From Bacteroidota bacterium (GTDB lineage Bacteria > Bacteroidota > Bacteroidia > JABEUT01), in NCBI GenBank assembly GCA_013289475.1, contig JABCZW010000021.1, forward strand, positions 1-42,754: a stretch of DNA of 42,754 bases, read 5' to 3'. Shown here piece after piece: positions 17,901-24,493 of the stretch. The notes below the pieces were generated by a model. The model searched no databases and had not been told where the DNA came from. It was given only the letters and a program-made list of their open reading frames with translations. The first letter of the stretch is position 1; every line of letters starts with the position of its first letter. The position numbers and the translations under genes were made by a program.

Positions 17901-18679
17901 GAAAGCGCTCCAATACCGGCAAACAATGTATAACATGCAGCAGATGCAAGATTCGGTGCTTTAGGCCCGGTAAGAACAGGGCTTCCGCAACCTATAGGGG
18001 TATATGCCAATACACCGGTACCGGCAGTAACTGTAATCGCTCCTGATATGGTCAAAGCCCTTCCCTCAAGTGTATCACCAACATTTATATTAATAGCCGC
18101 ATTCGAAAGAATACTGCCTCTTATTACGTTTCCGTTTAAGCTTACCGTGCCTTTCACAATCCAGAATACATTACAGGCCATTGCTCCGTTGAGCAACATA
18201 ACTCTGGAAGAAATATTTGAAGCGAAGTTTCCATCAATCTTGATTATAAATACTGCGTTTGAATTTCCTTTTGCGTTTAAGTAAAGGTTAGCCGCCAATG
18301 CTATTGTCGGGCCTGCAATAGAGTCTACACCTGCCAGCAGGGTATCTCCATTTCCAATTGGTGATCCCGGAAAAGCAAACGTTGCTTTTGTAGTATCCAA
18401 CTGATGATATGCCTTTTGCAGATCGGTTGAACAAAGTACACTTGCAGGATTATTATCGTCCATAACGCCATTTACGTTACCGAAACCGGTACTGGTGGCA
18501 CTATTAGTACCTACATTACCTGTTATATGCGATATACCCGAATTGGTTACCGCTCCTATAGTAGTAAAGAGCACAAAATTGTTTGCAGTCCCCATTGTAG
18601 GCGCTTGCCCGAAGTTCATATTCGGAAAAGACATCAACGCTATTGCGGTTGCTATTATATGTAAGAATTTACTTTTCAT
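14918..18679 (-). CDS. Giant DUF3494/Ig-repeat surface protein with type B T9SS domain
   Basis: The 1253-residue protein begins with a signal peptide (1-24). Two DUF3494 ice-binding-like domains (about 25-235 and 240-450) and an Ig-like domain (about 455-545, NQTVCSGSSANF) follow. Seven Ig/PKD-like repeats of about 78 residues (SICxGDSxxIG...YSWxPATGLNSS...TTTYTLTV) plus one divergent unit come next. It ends with a CHU_C/gliding-motility type B sorting domain (ISPNGDGINDWW ... DLPDGTYYYIIKY). It should be exported by T9SS and held by the PorP/SprF protein encoded next. The repeats make a stalk, the DUF3494 domains a possible adhesive or ice-binding head. It is the first gene after promoter P4 and probably leads a ten-gene transcript. 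Confidence 0.93.
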   Translation of the reverse strand: MKSKFLHIIATAIALMSFPNMNFGQAPTMGTANNFVLFTTIGAVTNSGISHITGNVGTNSATSTGFGNVNGVMDDNNPASVLCSTDLQKAYHQLDTTKATFAFPGSPIGNGDTLLAGVDSIAGPTIALAANLYLNAKGNSNAVFIIKIDGNFASNISSRVMLLNGAMACNVFWIVKGTVSLNGNVIRGSILSNAAININVGDTLEGRALTISGAITVTAGTGVLAYTPIGCGSPVLTGPKAPNLASAACYTLFAGIGALSNSPVTHSIGDVGNNGGGAITGWTPADVTGTLHLVPDASTIQCDSDVNRAYRYLDSLPYDIELLYPAQFGNNLVLTPHTYIMKAAAIFTDTLYLDAQNDVNGVFVIQIEGGGLTTSTYSNVKLINGAQVQNVFWLVQGAVNINNFSVFKGTIIVSAGAFNLLNTGIVLDGRALTVNGAITTQGLAATMPPGCSTGAPNIITQPSNQTVCSGSSANFFVSATGAGLTYQWRKGNVNLINGGNISGATTDSLIINPVTVSDTSSFYNVIVKGSTSPSDTSNYVKLTVNPSPVVITGPPLKICLGDTVSIGSLAVAGDTYKWTPSIGLSSNTISNPKANPIDTTTYTLTVTNTIDGCKSTDSVKIDVKPVPVADIIGADTTAICAGGSVILISTNGAAYLWSTGSTSSSIVANIAGKYSVSVTYANGCKSNSDTTTLFINPKPTADAGSDKTICKGDSVKIGTLVVIGITYSWLPATGLSSSTVAQPEAKPAITTTYTLTVTDIAKGCTNKDTVIVTVLPQPVANAGTIKTICKGDSTKIGAPAVLGVTYSWLPAAGLNSSTSSQPDASPAITTTYTVTASNGTCSNTDTVTVKVNLLPVANAGPNISICLGDGDTIGTPAIVGETYSWSPATGLNSSTLAQPNASPVITTTYTLTVSGIAFACKNTDTVIVTVVPQPVANTGLNKSICIGDTTTIGAPAVLGVTYSWSPVTGLNSGTASEPNASPAITTTYTLTVSNGVCSNKGTVSVTVNTIPVANAGPDKSICMGTSTAIGTPAIVGYTYNWLPSVGLSSTSVSQPNAGPSVTSTYTVTVMNGGCSNTDTVLVTVNPLPAADAGANQFLCGAGSVQLGAAPVAGDTYLWTPAMGLNSVTISNPTANPATTTLYTINETDTTTGCFNSNEVTVTIGSSVFYDGISPNGDGINDWWNIPMLNCYPTNTVLIVNRWGSEIWTGINYDNNTVKWTGKDMNGIDLPDGTYYYIIKYNDTEKRGWVFIKR
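15195..17045 (-). repeat. Tandem Ig/PKD-like stalk repeats (about 230-240 bp units)
   Basis: Eight consecutive units encode about 78 residues each; seven share the ICxGDS ... TYxWxPxxGLxS ... TTTYT core and one (near residues 620-690) is a different Ig-like unit. The DNA is similar but not identical between units. Confidence 0.85.
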
Positions 18680-18697
18680 TTTAATTAAATGTAAGTC

Positions 18698-18781
18698 GTG
18701 AATTAATTTTCACGATGCAAAGATGTCTCTGTTGCCAGCCGTATGCATTACACAAGCTTTGCTAAGAGTTACACATTTCAC
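18698..18781 (-). promoter_or_regulatory. Regulon promoter P4 (surface protein and phosphorelay cluster)
   Basis: Minus strand: GTGAA (18781-18777), box A TGTGTAAC (18775-18768), box B TGTGTAAT (18754-18747), 21 nt, -7 box CATCTTTG (18725-18718). After 4 nt comes palindrome GTGAAAATTAATTCAC (18713-18698). The start codon lies 18 nt after the palindrome. Gaps between the following nine genes are 4-59 bp, so the whole phosphorelay may depend on it. Confidence 0.87.
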
Positions 18782-18798
18782 GTATTAAGAGAAGATGA

Positions 18799-18810
18799 TG
18801 GAAGCTTCCA
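18799..18810. other. 12-bp perfect palindrome between YihY gene and P4
   Basis: TGGAAGCTTCCA is a perfect palindrome, and GTGAG/CTCAC lies close by (18815-18834). It may contribute to transcription ending after the YihY gene, but there is no T-run and the role is uncertain. Confidence 0.25.
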
Positions 18811-18821
18811 GTACTGTGAGA

Positions 18822-19727
18822 CTACTCCTCACGGTTCTTTCCCTTTTGGGTTTGAACAGAATATTCGTTGGGGATTATTTTTTGCCCATGCTTATGCGCA
18901 TATACCTTAGTAAATTCTGCGCCAAAATAAAGTATGATTGAAGAGTAATATACCCAAACCAGGATTAAGATTATGGAGCCCATAGCACCATATACGGAAG
19001 CTATATGTGAGCCAACTATATAGGCACCAATCAAGAACTTGCCCAGCATAAATAATAAGGATGTAAATAATGCGCCTATAATTGAATCTTTCATGGATAT
19101 CGTTCCGTCAGGTAATGTTTTGAAGATTATGGTGAATAAAACAGTTATTATCAGGAAAACGCTTAAAATATTCAGCACATAAAATAAATAGACTGTAATT
19201 CCGGGAAAGTAATGCACTAAATGGCCATCTAAAACATCCATTAGGGCATTTATTATAAGCCCCACAAGCAATAAAAACCCCACTGAGCCTATCATTGAAA
19301 AAGACATTAACCTGTTCTTTAAAAACTTAGCCAGCCCTCGTTTAGGTTTAGCCTCAATTCCCCATATGTAGTTAATCGAAGTTTGCATTTCAGCAAATAT
19401 TCCCGAAGCTCCAATAAGCAAAATGGCAGCCCCGAAAACGGTAGCAAATATGGTACTATTAGAAAGCCTGACATTTTTTATCATGTCCTGTATTTCAGCA
19501 GCAGTAGCATTACCCACTATCCCCTTTATCTGTCCAAAAAGCTCTCCTCTTACGGCATCCGGGCCAAAAAAGAAATCGAAGATTGCTATAATCACAATCA
19601 AAAGCGGGGGAAGAGAAAATATTGTATAATACGATAAAGAAGCGCTCAGCGTAAGACCATTATCACTTATAAATTCTTTCGTAGTGTTTTTCAGCAAGTA
19701 CCATAAATTAGCCCATGCTTGTTTCAT
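18822..19727 (-). CDS. YihY/BrkB family membrane protein
   Basis: The 301-residue integral membrane protein has about six hydrophobic segments and the YihY/BrkB signature: DNGLTLSASLSYYTIFSLPPLLIV near the start, YIWGIEAKPKRG in the middle, and GAYIVGSHIASVYGAMGSIILILVWVYYSS near the end. The family was once annotated as ribonuclease BN, wrongly; its function is unknown, perhaps transport. I chose ATG 19727, which follows AAGGAGAGA, over GTG 19754, whose GTGA overlaps the stop codon of the receiver gene. Either start makes it translationally coupled to that gene. The tail is charged and cytoplasmic. It is the last gene of the P5 unit. Confidence 0.9.
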   Translation of the reverse strand: MKQAWANLWYLLKNTTKEFISDNGLTLSASLSYYTIFSLPPLLIVIIAIFDFFFGPDAVRGELFGQIKGIVGNATAAEIQDMIKNVRLSNSTIFATVFGAAILLIGASGIFAEMQTSINYIWGIEAKPKRGLAKFLKNRLMSFSMIGSVGFLLLVGLIINALMDVLDGHLVHYFPGITVYLFYVLNILSVFLIITVLFTIIFKTLPDGTISMKDSIIGALFTSLLFMLGKFLIGAYIVGSHIASVYGAMGSIILILVWVYYSSIILYFGAEFTKVYAHKHGQKIIPNEYSVQTQKGKNREE

Positions 19728-19750
19728 TCTCTCCTTTAGTGTTATGTAAA

Positions 19751-20185
19751 TCACATCTTATCTATATACCAATTCAATGCTTTTTCCATTTTTTTATAGC
19801 GGAAAATGGTAGTTATAATTTTTTGCAGGCGGTTAAAAGCAGTTTCGCTTTTCACAACATAATCAAAAGCTTTATGATGCATACAATCTATTGCAACATC
19901 AATTTTATCCTGAGAGGATAGCATTATTACCGGAATAGCCGGGTTGAAGTCTGTTATGTTATCTAATGTCTCTAATCCCGTCATTGCCTTATTATCAACT
20001 CCATTAAGATGGTAGTCCAGAATAATTATATCAGGGCTGCGGGAAAGGTTTTTAACACATAGCTCTCCGGTAGGGTAAGTTTCGATAGTAAAATGTTCAT
20101 CTTCAAGAAATTGTAACTCAAGCGCTTTTAAGAACAATGCATCATCATCAACCAGGAAAAGCTTTACTTGTTTCTCGTTATTCAT
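19751..20185 (-). CDS. Single-domain receiver protein
   Basis: The 144-residue protein is a receiver domain with D13/D14, phospho-acceptor D57 (IILDYHL), MLSSQD and K of DYVVKSE. A short basic helix follows (FRYKKMEKALNWYIDKM) without a membrane segment or DNA-binding output. It differs from its neighbours by lacking the anchor, but its end overlaps the possible GTG start of the YihY membrane protein gene, so the two products may associate (inference). The motif CMHHKAFDYVVKSETAFNRL relates it to the receivers at 7877-8967. Confidence 0.88.
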   Translation of the reverse strand: MNNEKQVKLFLVDDDALFLKALELQFLEDEHFTIETYPTGELCVKNLSRSPDIIILDYHLNGVDNKAMTGLETLDNITDFNPAIPVIMLSSQDKIDVAIDCMHHKAFDYVVKSETAFNRLQKIITTIFRYKKMEKALNWYIDKM

Positions 20186-20196
20186 TTATTGGCAGT

Positions 20197-20688
20197 TTAT
20201 TTTTTTATCTGCATTACGCAAAACACCACTATACCCATGGTAAAAAACACCATAAGAAGAACAGCCAGTTGTTTTGATATACTTAATTCCTTAACCATTA
20301 ACCTGATAGGCGCTGTAACAACATTATTAACCAGCTTAGCAATTTTTTTCCAGGAATCCGCTCCCTTTATTACATACTCCTTTGCTCCTGCCCTGAATGA
20401 TTCTATTGCAACCGCCATATTCTCATTGCTTGATAGCATTATTACCTCGGTTTTAGGATTTATAACTTTAATAGCCTTTAAAACATCTAAACCATTTTTC
20501 CCTTCCATATAATAATCGAGAATTACAATATCAGTTTGTTTATCGACTTTAAGCACGCAACTCTCTCCATCATTAAATGTCGATATGTTCATACTGGCGC
20601 CAAACCTGTTCTGCAGGTATTGCTTAAGTGTTTCAACCATTAATTTGTTATCGTCAACAATAAATAGGTTTGTTCCCTTTGTTTCCAT
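20197..20688 (-). CDS. Receiver domain protein with C-terminal membrane anchor
   Basis: The 163-residue protein has a complete receiver domain (D12/D13, phospho-acceptor D58 in VILDYYM, MLSSNE, K of EYVIKG). A helical linker (about 115-138) leads to one hydrophobic segment near residues 141-160 (LAVLLMVFFTMGIVVFCVMQ) and ends in KK. It is the third membrane-anchored receiver in the window and the most divergent, so the architecture is not just one recent duplication. It lies 11 bp upstream of the other receiver gene and 41 bp after the release-factor-like gene, in the P5 unit. Confidence 0.88.
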   Translation of the reverse strand: METKGTNLFIVDDNKLMVETLKQYLQNRFGASMNISTFNDGESCVLKVDKQTDIVILDYYMEGKNGLDVLKAIKVINPKTEVIMLSSNENMAVAIESFRAGAKEYVIKGADSWKKIAKLVNNVVTAPIRLMVKELSISKQLAVLLMVFFTMGIVVFCVMQIKK

Positions 20689-20729
20689 TTTATTTTCCGT
20701 TTAAGTTGTTTATATTATTGTGGCCGGTA

Positions 20730-21113
20730 CTAGTGTCGAGAAAAATAATTCTTCACAAAGGCATGCTGTTGGTTCTCTGTCATTTTATCGGCTTGCCTGG
20801 TTTCAATTTTTATTTTCTCAAAATGATGATCTGCTCTAAGTGTATTGAGTAACTCAACTTTGGCTTCAGTAGGGCCAAAAAGAACTACGTCTTCATAATT
20901 CTTTATAACCTCACCCAGTTTTTTGTAATATTCTGCTTGCTGGTGTTGCTCTTTATTGTGCATCAGGTTTTCACTTTTACCCAGGCTATGTTCTTTTTCC
21001 CGGTGAGTAAATTCCAAATTGATTGTCTTGGTTTCAATGGTATCCGGCGAGAACTCCATTAAATGTGCGTTTGAATGATCCATCCAAATACCTAAATATA
21101 TTGCGTTTGTCAT
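20730..21113 (-). CDS. Release-factor-like (baeRF/host attachment-type) protein
   Basis: The 127-residue protein starts YLGIWMDHSNAHLMEF and contains VVLFGPTEAKVELLNTL, then ends with HAFVKNYFSRH. This pattern (IDHxxAH..., GPxxAKxEL, final YF) matches the small bacterial proteins related to eRF1 domain 3, often annotated as translational machinery or host attachment protein. They are proposed to act on ribosomes under stress, but experimental data are scarce. The central His/Glu/Lys-rich region (HREKEHSLGKSENLMHNKEQH) is typical. It is the second gene of the P5 unit, separated from the His-rich gene by a hairpin. Confidence 0.6.
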   Translation of the reverse strand: MTNAIYLGIWMDHSNAHLMEFSPDTIETKTINLEFTHREKEHSLGKSENLMHNKEQHQQAEYYKKLGEVIKNYEDVVLFGPTEAKVELLNTLRADHHFEKIKIETRQADKMTENQQHAFVKNYFSRH

Positions 21114-21142
21114 CTTTTTTATTTTGATTTATTAGCGTATAT

Positions 21143-21173
21143 AAAAGCACCATGTTTTGTACATGATGCTTTT
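21143..21173. terminator. Intra-operon hairpin between His-rich and release-factor-like genes
   Basis: AAAAGCA pairs with TGCTTTT and CATGT with ACATG around a five-base loop, with one mismatch. The minus strand continues TTTTATAT. It may end part of the transcripts so that the first gene is made in excess. Confidence 0.55.
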
Positions 21174-21202
21174 AATAGATCCTAAATAGATAATAAAACT
21201 AC

Positions 21203-21457
21203 TTAGCTCTTAAGAGCGTGGTGTTTTACATCTTCTCTTTGAGCCTCACTTGCCATAGCATGATGTCCATGAGCTTTAACTGTGCTTTCGCAAGCTTTCT
21301 CGTGATTTCCTGCTTCATGGTGTTTTGCAGCTTCGTGATGATGCTTTGCAGCGTCTTCATGATGCTTTGCAGCCTTTTTGTGATTTTCAATTCCTTTTTG
21401 GTTGTCAGCAGGAGAAGTCATCTTCTCATCTGCAACCGGGGTTTGTGTTGTTGTCAT
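21203..21457 (-). CDS. Histidine-rich small stress protein
   Basis: The 84-residue protein is soluble, helical and extremely His-rich (about 17 His), with a repeat of the form AAKHHEDAAKHHHEAAKHHEAGNH in the middle and a second His group near the end. Related small proteins occur widely in Bacteroidota and Proteobacteria and are of unknown function; metal binding or buffering is plausible from composition. It is the first gene after promoter P5, and a hairpin follows, so it may be the most abundant product of the unit. Confidence 0.75.
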   Translation of the reverse strand: MTTTQTPVADEKMTSPADNQKGIENHKKAAKHHEDAAKHHHEAAKHHEAGNHEKACESTVKAHGHHAMASEAQREDVKHHALKS

Positions 21458-21493
21458 TTTGTTTAGTTTAAATATTATTAATTAATTATGGAA

Positions 21494-21557
21494 CAAAAGT
21501 GCCACTATACACTTTCCAAAGCATTACACATTCATTTAATAACATTACACATTTCAC
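21494..21557 (-). promoter_or_regulatory. Regulon promoter P5 (His-rich protein operon)
   Basis: Minus strand: GTGAA (21557-21553), box A TGTGTAAT (21551-21544), box B TGTGTAAT (21530-21523), 21 nt, -7 box CACTTTTG (21501-21494). The start-site palindrome is absent; only AATTAATT is kept nearby. P6 fires in the opposite direction 60 bp away. Confidence 0.85.
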
Positions 21558-21616
21558 ACGTTTACCCGAGTACCATCCACCCTATACTGAATCACTACTA
21601 CAAGTAAGCTGAATAT

Positions 21617-21680
21617 GCGATTGATATAAGTTAATCTTATAGTTATGTAACACTTAACGCTTCATGGTAGTGCAATTTTG
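21617..21680 (+). promoter_or_regulatory. Regulon promoter P6 (T9SS protein and collagen-like protein)
   Basis: Plus strand: degenerate GTGAA position GCGAT (21617-21621), box A GATATAAG (21623-21630), box B TATGTAAC (21644-21651), 21 nt, -7 box CAATTTTG (21673-21680). Four bases on, ATGAAATTAATTC resembles the palindrome of P1-P4 with one base missing. Confidence 0.7.
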
Positions 21681-21715
21681 CGGCATGAAATTAATTCGGC
21701 ATAAATTCAATTAAA

Positions 21716-22210
21716 ATGAAAAGCAAATTACAGCTCACTATATTATTTTCTCTTTTTGTTATAATAACAAATGCGCAATCCTTAACACCTTCCGTTATTG
21801 GCGCCTCCGGAGCTTACATTAATTCGGCCAGTTGCTCAATGACCTGGACAGTTGGAGAAGTAATGACAGATACTTATTCCTCAGCAAGTAATTTTTTTAC
21901 ACAGGGCTTTAATCAACCCGATTCTGATTTTGTAACAGCTATAGTCAGTCTCTCTCCTGAAGAAAACATATTAATATATCCAAACCCAGTAATTGATTAT
22001 TTTATAATAGATCTTAGAAACGCACCCGGGAATCACACAATATGCCTGTATAATATATTGGGGCAAATGCTTTTGCAGGAAAATATACCTAAAGGGTACC
22101 TGCAAGTAAAAATACCCTTTCAGGGGTTTGCAAATGGTTTATACCTGCTCAATATCATAAATTCCGAATCAAACTTATCAAGTTCATTTAAAATTAATAA
22201 AGTACAATAA
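21716..22210 (+). CDS. Small T9SS-secreted protein (type A sorting domain)
   Basis: The 164-residue protein has a signal peptide (1-20, ends TNAQ), a short unique part with [16 protein letters not shown] and FFTQGFNQP (about 25-75), and a type A T9SS sorting domain (about 80-164) beginning [12 protein letters not shown] and ending in GLYLLNIIN. The SxTWTVGE...TQGFxQP segment is common in Bacteroidota proteins that are little more than a sorting domain with a short head. It starts 36 bp after P6 and ends 11 bp before the collagen-like gene, so the two are one operon. No enzymatic motif is seen. Confidence 0.85.
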   Translation: MKSKLQLTILFSLFVIITNAQSLTPSVIGASGAYINSASCSMTWTVGEVMTDTYSSASNFFTQGFNQPDSDFVTAIVSLSPEENILIYPNPVIDYFIIDLRNAPGNHTICLYNILGQMLLQENIPKGYLQVKIPFQGFANGLYLLNIINSESNLSSSFKINKVQ

Positions 22211-22221
22211 TCATAACTATT

Positions 22222-24147
22222 ATGAAAAAACAATTATTTGTCAAAGCATTATCAATAGCTATATATTGTGTCTTGCCTTCTTTTTGCTTCGCCCAGGTTC
22301 CGCAGGCATTTCAATACCAATCTATTGTCCGTAATTCTACAGGTAGCCCTATAGCTAATACCTCACTGATTGTAAGAGCTACAATTCATGACAATTCAGA
22401 TACAGGCGGAATAGTTTACCAGGAAACACAAACAGTCACTACCAATCAGTTTGGCTTAATAAATCTTGAAATCGGATACGGAAAAGTTGTAAAAGGAAAG
22501 TTTGCTTTCATTGTTTGGGGAACAGGAACTAAATGGATGCAAATAGAAGTCGATTTTGGATCAGGGTATTTATCTATGGGCGCTTCGCAATTATTGAGCG
22601 TACCTTATGCACTTAATGCAGGCAATGGGCCTGCTGGACCCACTGGCCCAACAGGGTTAACCGGAGCATCAGGAGCAAATGGAGCTACAGGTGCTACTGG
22701 ATTAACAGGCACAGCTGGTGCAAATGGAGCAACCGGCCCAATGGGCTTAACTGGTTCAGCGGGTACTAATGGTGCGAACGGAACTAATGGTGCTACTGGT
22801 CCAACAGGATTAACCGGTGCGAACGGAACTACAGGCGCCATTGGAGCAACAGGTTCAGCCGGTACTAACGGAACTAATGGTGCTACTGGTCCAACAGGCT
22901 TAACTGGTACAGCAGGTACTAATGGTACTAATGGTACTAGTGGTCCAACGGGATTAACTGGTGCGAATGGAACTACAGGCGCCACTGGAGCAACAGGTTC
23001 AGCTGGTACTAACGGAACTAATGGTGCTACTGGTCCAACAGGCTTAACTGGTACGAACGGAACTACAGGCGCCATTGGAGCAACAGGTTCAGCCGGTACT
23101 AACGGAACTAATGGTACAAGTGGTCCAACGGGATTAACTGGTGCGAATGGAACTACAGGCGCTACTGGAGCAACAGGTTCAGCTGGTACTAACGGAACTA
23201 ATGGTGCTACTGGTCCAACAGGCTTAACTGGTACGAACGGAACTACAGGTACCACTGGAGCAACAGGTTCAGCCGGTACTAACGGAACTAATGGTGCTAC
23301 TGGTCCAACAGGCTTAACTGGTACAGCAGGTACTAACGGTACTAATGGTACTAGTGGTCCAACGGGATTAACTGGTGCGAATGGAGTTACTGGCGCAACT
23401 GGTTCAGCAGGTACTAACGGAACAAATGGGGCTACTGGGCCGACTGGTGCAAATGGAACTATTGGCGCAACTGGTTCAGCGGGTACTAATGGTACTAATG
23501 GAACAAATGGTGCTACTGGTCCAACAGGAGTAACAGGTTCAGCGGGTATTAATGGCTCTAATGGGACAATTGGTGCTACAGGGCCAACAGGCTTAATGGG
23601 TTCAGCGGGTTCTAACGGAACTAATGGGTCTAATGGTGCAGTTGGTGCTTCTGGCCCAACAGGAGTAACCGGGCCGACTGGCGCAGTTGGCGCAACCGGG
23701 TCAGGAATTGGAAGTGCTTGTGAATTTATAAGAATTATTCAAGCACCAAATAATAGCGTGCCACCTGGTACTGCTTTCACTATTGATACACAAGTCCTCA
23801 ACAGTGCCGGGTCAAATATTACCGCAGCCGCAGGCAATGGTGGAACTGTTTTCGCATTAACTAATACCGGTACATATGCATTAGATTATGAAATGAGTTT
23901 AGGTTCGGCCGGGGCAGTAGCTTTATATACTGGTTTAGTATCCGGAGGATTAGGAGGCATGGCAATTGATAATAACACAATCACAGGTTCTTCTACTGCT
24001 ACTAGCTGGATCCATGGTAGAGCATTTATTACTATAACACACCCCACCTACGTTGAAGTAAGCTCGGCAATCGGAACTGCTGTTGTTGTAACTGCCGGTA
24101 ACTCTGGAGCATATATGATAAGATTCACAATTATTCAGATATTGTAA
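22222..24147 (+). CDS. Collagen-like protein with BclA-like C-terminal domain
   Basis: The 641-residue protein has a signal peptide (1-25, ends CFAQ) and an N-terminal domain (about 26-134) with [19 protein letters not shown], a head common in Bacteroidota surface proteins. Residues about 136-498 are an unbroken Gly-X-Y collagen region dominated by [17 protein letters not shown] and GSAG. The C-terminal domain of about 140 residues ([20 protein letters not shown] ... [13 protein letters not shown]) resembles the beta-sandwich trimerisation domain of BclA-type proteins. The product probably trimerises into a surface fibre. It has no T9SS sorting domain; a small sorting-domain protein is encoded 11 bp upstream. 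It lies downstream of P6. Confidence 0.9.
   Translation: MKKQLFVKALSIAIYCVLPSFCFAQVPQAFQYQSIVRNSTGSPIANTSLIVRATIHDNSDTGGIVYQETQTVTTNQFGLINLEIGYGKVVKGKFAFIVWGTGTKWMQIEVDFGSGYLSMGASQLLSVPYALNAGNGPAGPTGPTGLTGASGANGATGATGLTGTAGANGATGPMGLTGSAGTNGANGTNGATGPTGLTGANGTTGAIGATGSAGTNGTNGATGPTGLTGTAGTNGTNGTSGPTGLTGANGTTGATGATGSAGTNGTNGATGPTGLTGTNGTTGAIGATGSAGTNGTNGTSGPTGLTGANGTTGATGATGSAGTNGTNGATGPTGLTGTNGTTGTTGATGSAGTNGTNGATGPTGLTGTAGTNGTNGTSGPTGLTGANGVTGATGSAGTNGTNGATGPTGANGTIGATGSAGTNGTNGTNGATGPTGVTGSAGINGSNGTIGATGPTGLMGSAGSNGTNGSNGAVGASGPTGVTGPTGAVGATGSGIGSACEFIRIIQAPNNSVPPGTAFTIDTQVLNSAGSNITAAAGNGGTVFALTNTGTYALDYEMSLGSAGAVALYTGLVSGGLGGMAIDNNTITGSSTATSWIHGRAFITITHPTYVEVSSAIGTAVVVTAGNSGAYMIRFTIIQIL
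22627..23715 (+). repeat. Collagen-coding tandem repeat, about 90-bp higher-order unit
   Basis: Gly-X-Y codons run without break for about 360 codons. A higher-order unit of about 30 residues ([19 protein letters not shown] plus a variable 11) recurs in the central part with near-identical DNA, pointing to recent expansion or gene conversion. Confidence 0.9.
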
Positions 24148-24176
24148 TTTAATTTCTATTATAAACATCCTATAAA

Positions 24177-24362
24177 ATGAATAGTGAGCTCATAACAGAC
24201 CAGTGCTACCAATGTAAGTCTCATTTCATCAAAGATGAAATGCTAAAAATAACACTGGAAAGTAGCCCTATTGTTCTATACGTCTGTAATTCCTGTTCCG
24301 ATATTCATTTAACACCAGGCAATATAAAAACAGCTTCCGGGCATTTGAAGCTGTTTATTTAA
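24177..24362 (+). CDS. Small Zn-ribbon-like peptide
   Basis: The 61-residue product has two Cys pairs, CYQC near residue 10 and CNSC near residue 39, spaced as in a zinc ribbon, and no signal peptide. The family is not recognised. It follows the collagen-like gene by 29 bp on the same strand. Its last codons, including the sequence just before the stop codon, form a perfect 10-bp hairpin ending in a T-rich run (24328-24356), so the reading frame doubles as the operon terminator. That overlap could also mean the peptide is a marginal gene; the paired Cys motifs argue that it is real. Confidence 0.55.
   Translation: MNSELITDQCYQCKSHFIKDEMLKITLESSPIVLYVCNSCSDIHLTPGNIKTASGHLKLFI
24328..24356 (+). 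terminator. Terminator overlapping the end of the Zn-ribbon gene
   Basis: AAACAGCTTC pairs perfectly with GAAGCTGTTT around a nine-base loop and is followed by ATTTAAAC. It ends six bases before the end of the stop codon. Confidence 0.65.
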
Positions 24363-24398
24363 ACTTCAGGTAGATATATATCATTAATAAAGTAACAA

Positions 24399-24462
24399 GT
24401 GAAACATATAACTCTTTCCCAAACATATACAACAGGCTTAAGATTGAATATCTCGTATTTTG
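24399..24462 (+). promoter_or_regulatory. Regulon promoter P7 (small secreted protein)
   Basis: Plus strand: GTGAA (24399-24403), box A CATATAAC (24405-24412), box B TATACAAC (24426-24433), 21 nt, -7 box GTATTTTG (24455-24462). The -7 box is the second weakest of the set but the spacing is exact. The start codon lies 31 nt further on. Confidence 0.75.
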
Positions 24463-24493
24463 TCAATAATTATATAACCAAATAAAAATCAAT

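Noticed and set aside
14918..18679. Possible frameshift or fusion of two DUF3494 proteins with the Ig stalk
   Set aside because: The frame is continuous, the domain order is plausible, and two DUF3494 domains also occur in the other protein.
22605..23255. Long open frame on the minus strand opposite the collagen repeats (Val/Pro-rich)
   Set aside because: It mirrors the Gly-X-Y codons (complement of GGN-ACN), is all low complexity, and has no promoter or signal peptide.
22627..23715. Regularly spaced repeats resembling a CRISPR array
   Set aside because: The repeats are in frame, encode Gly-X-Y and have no unique spacers.
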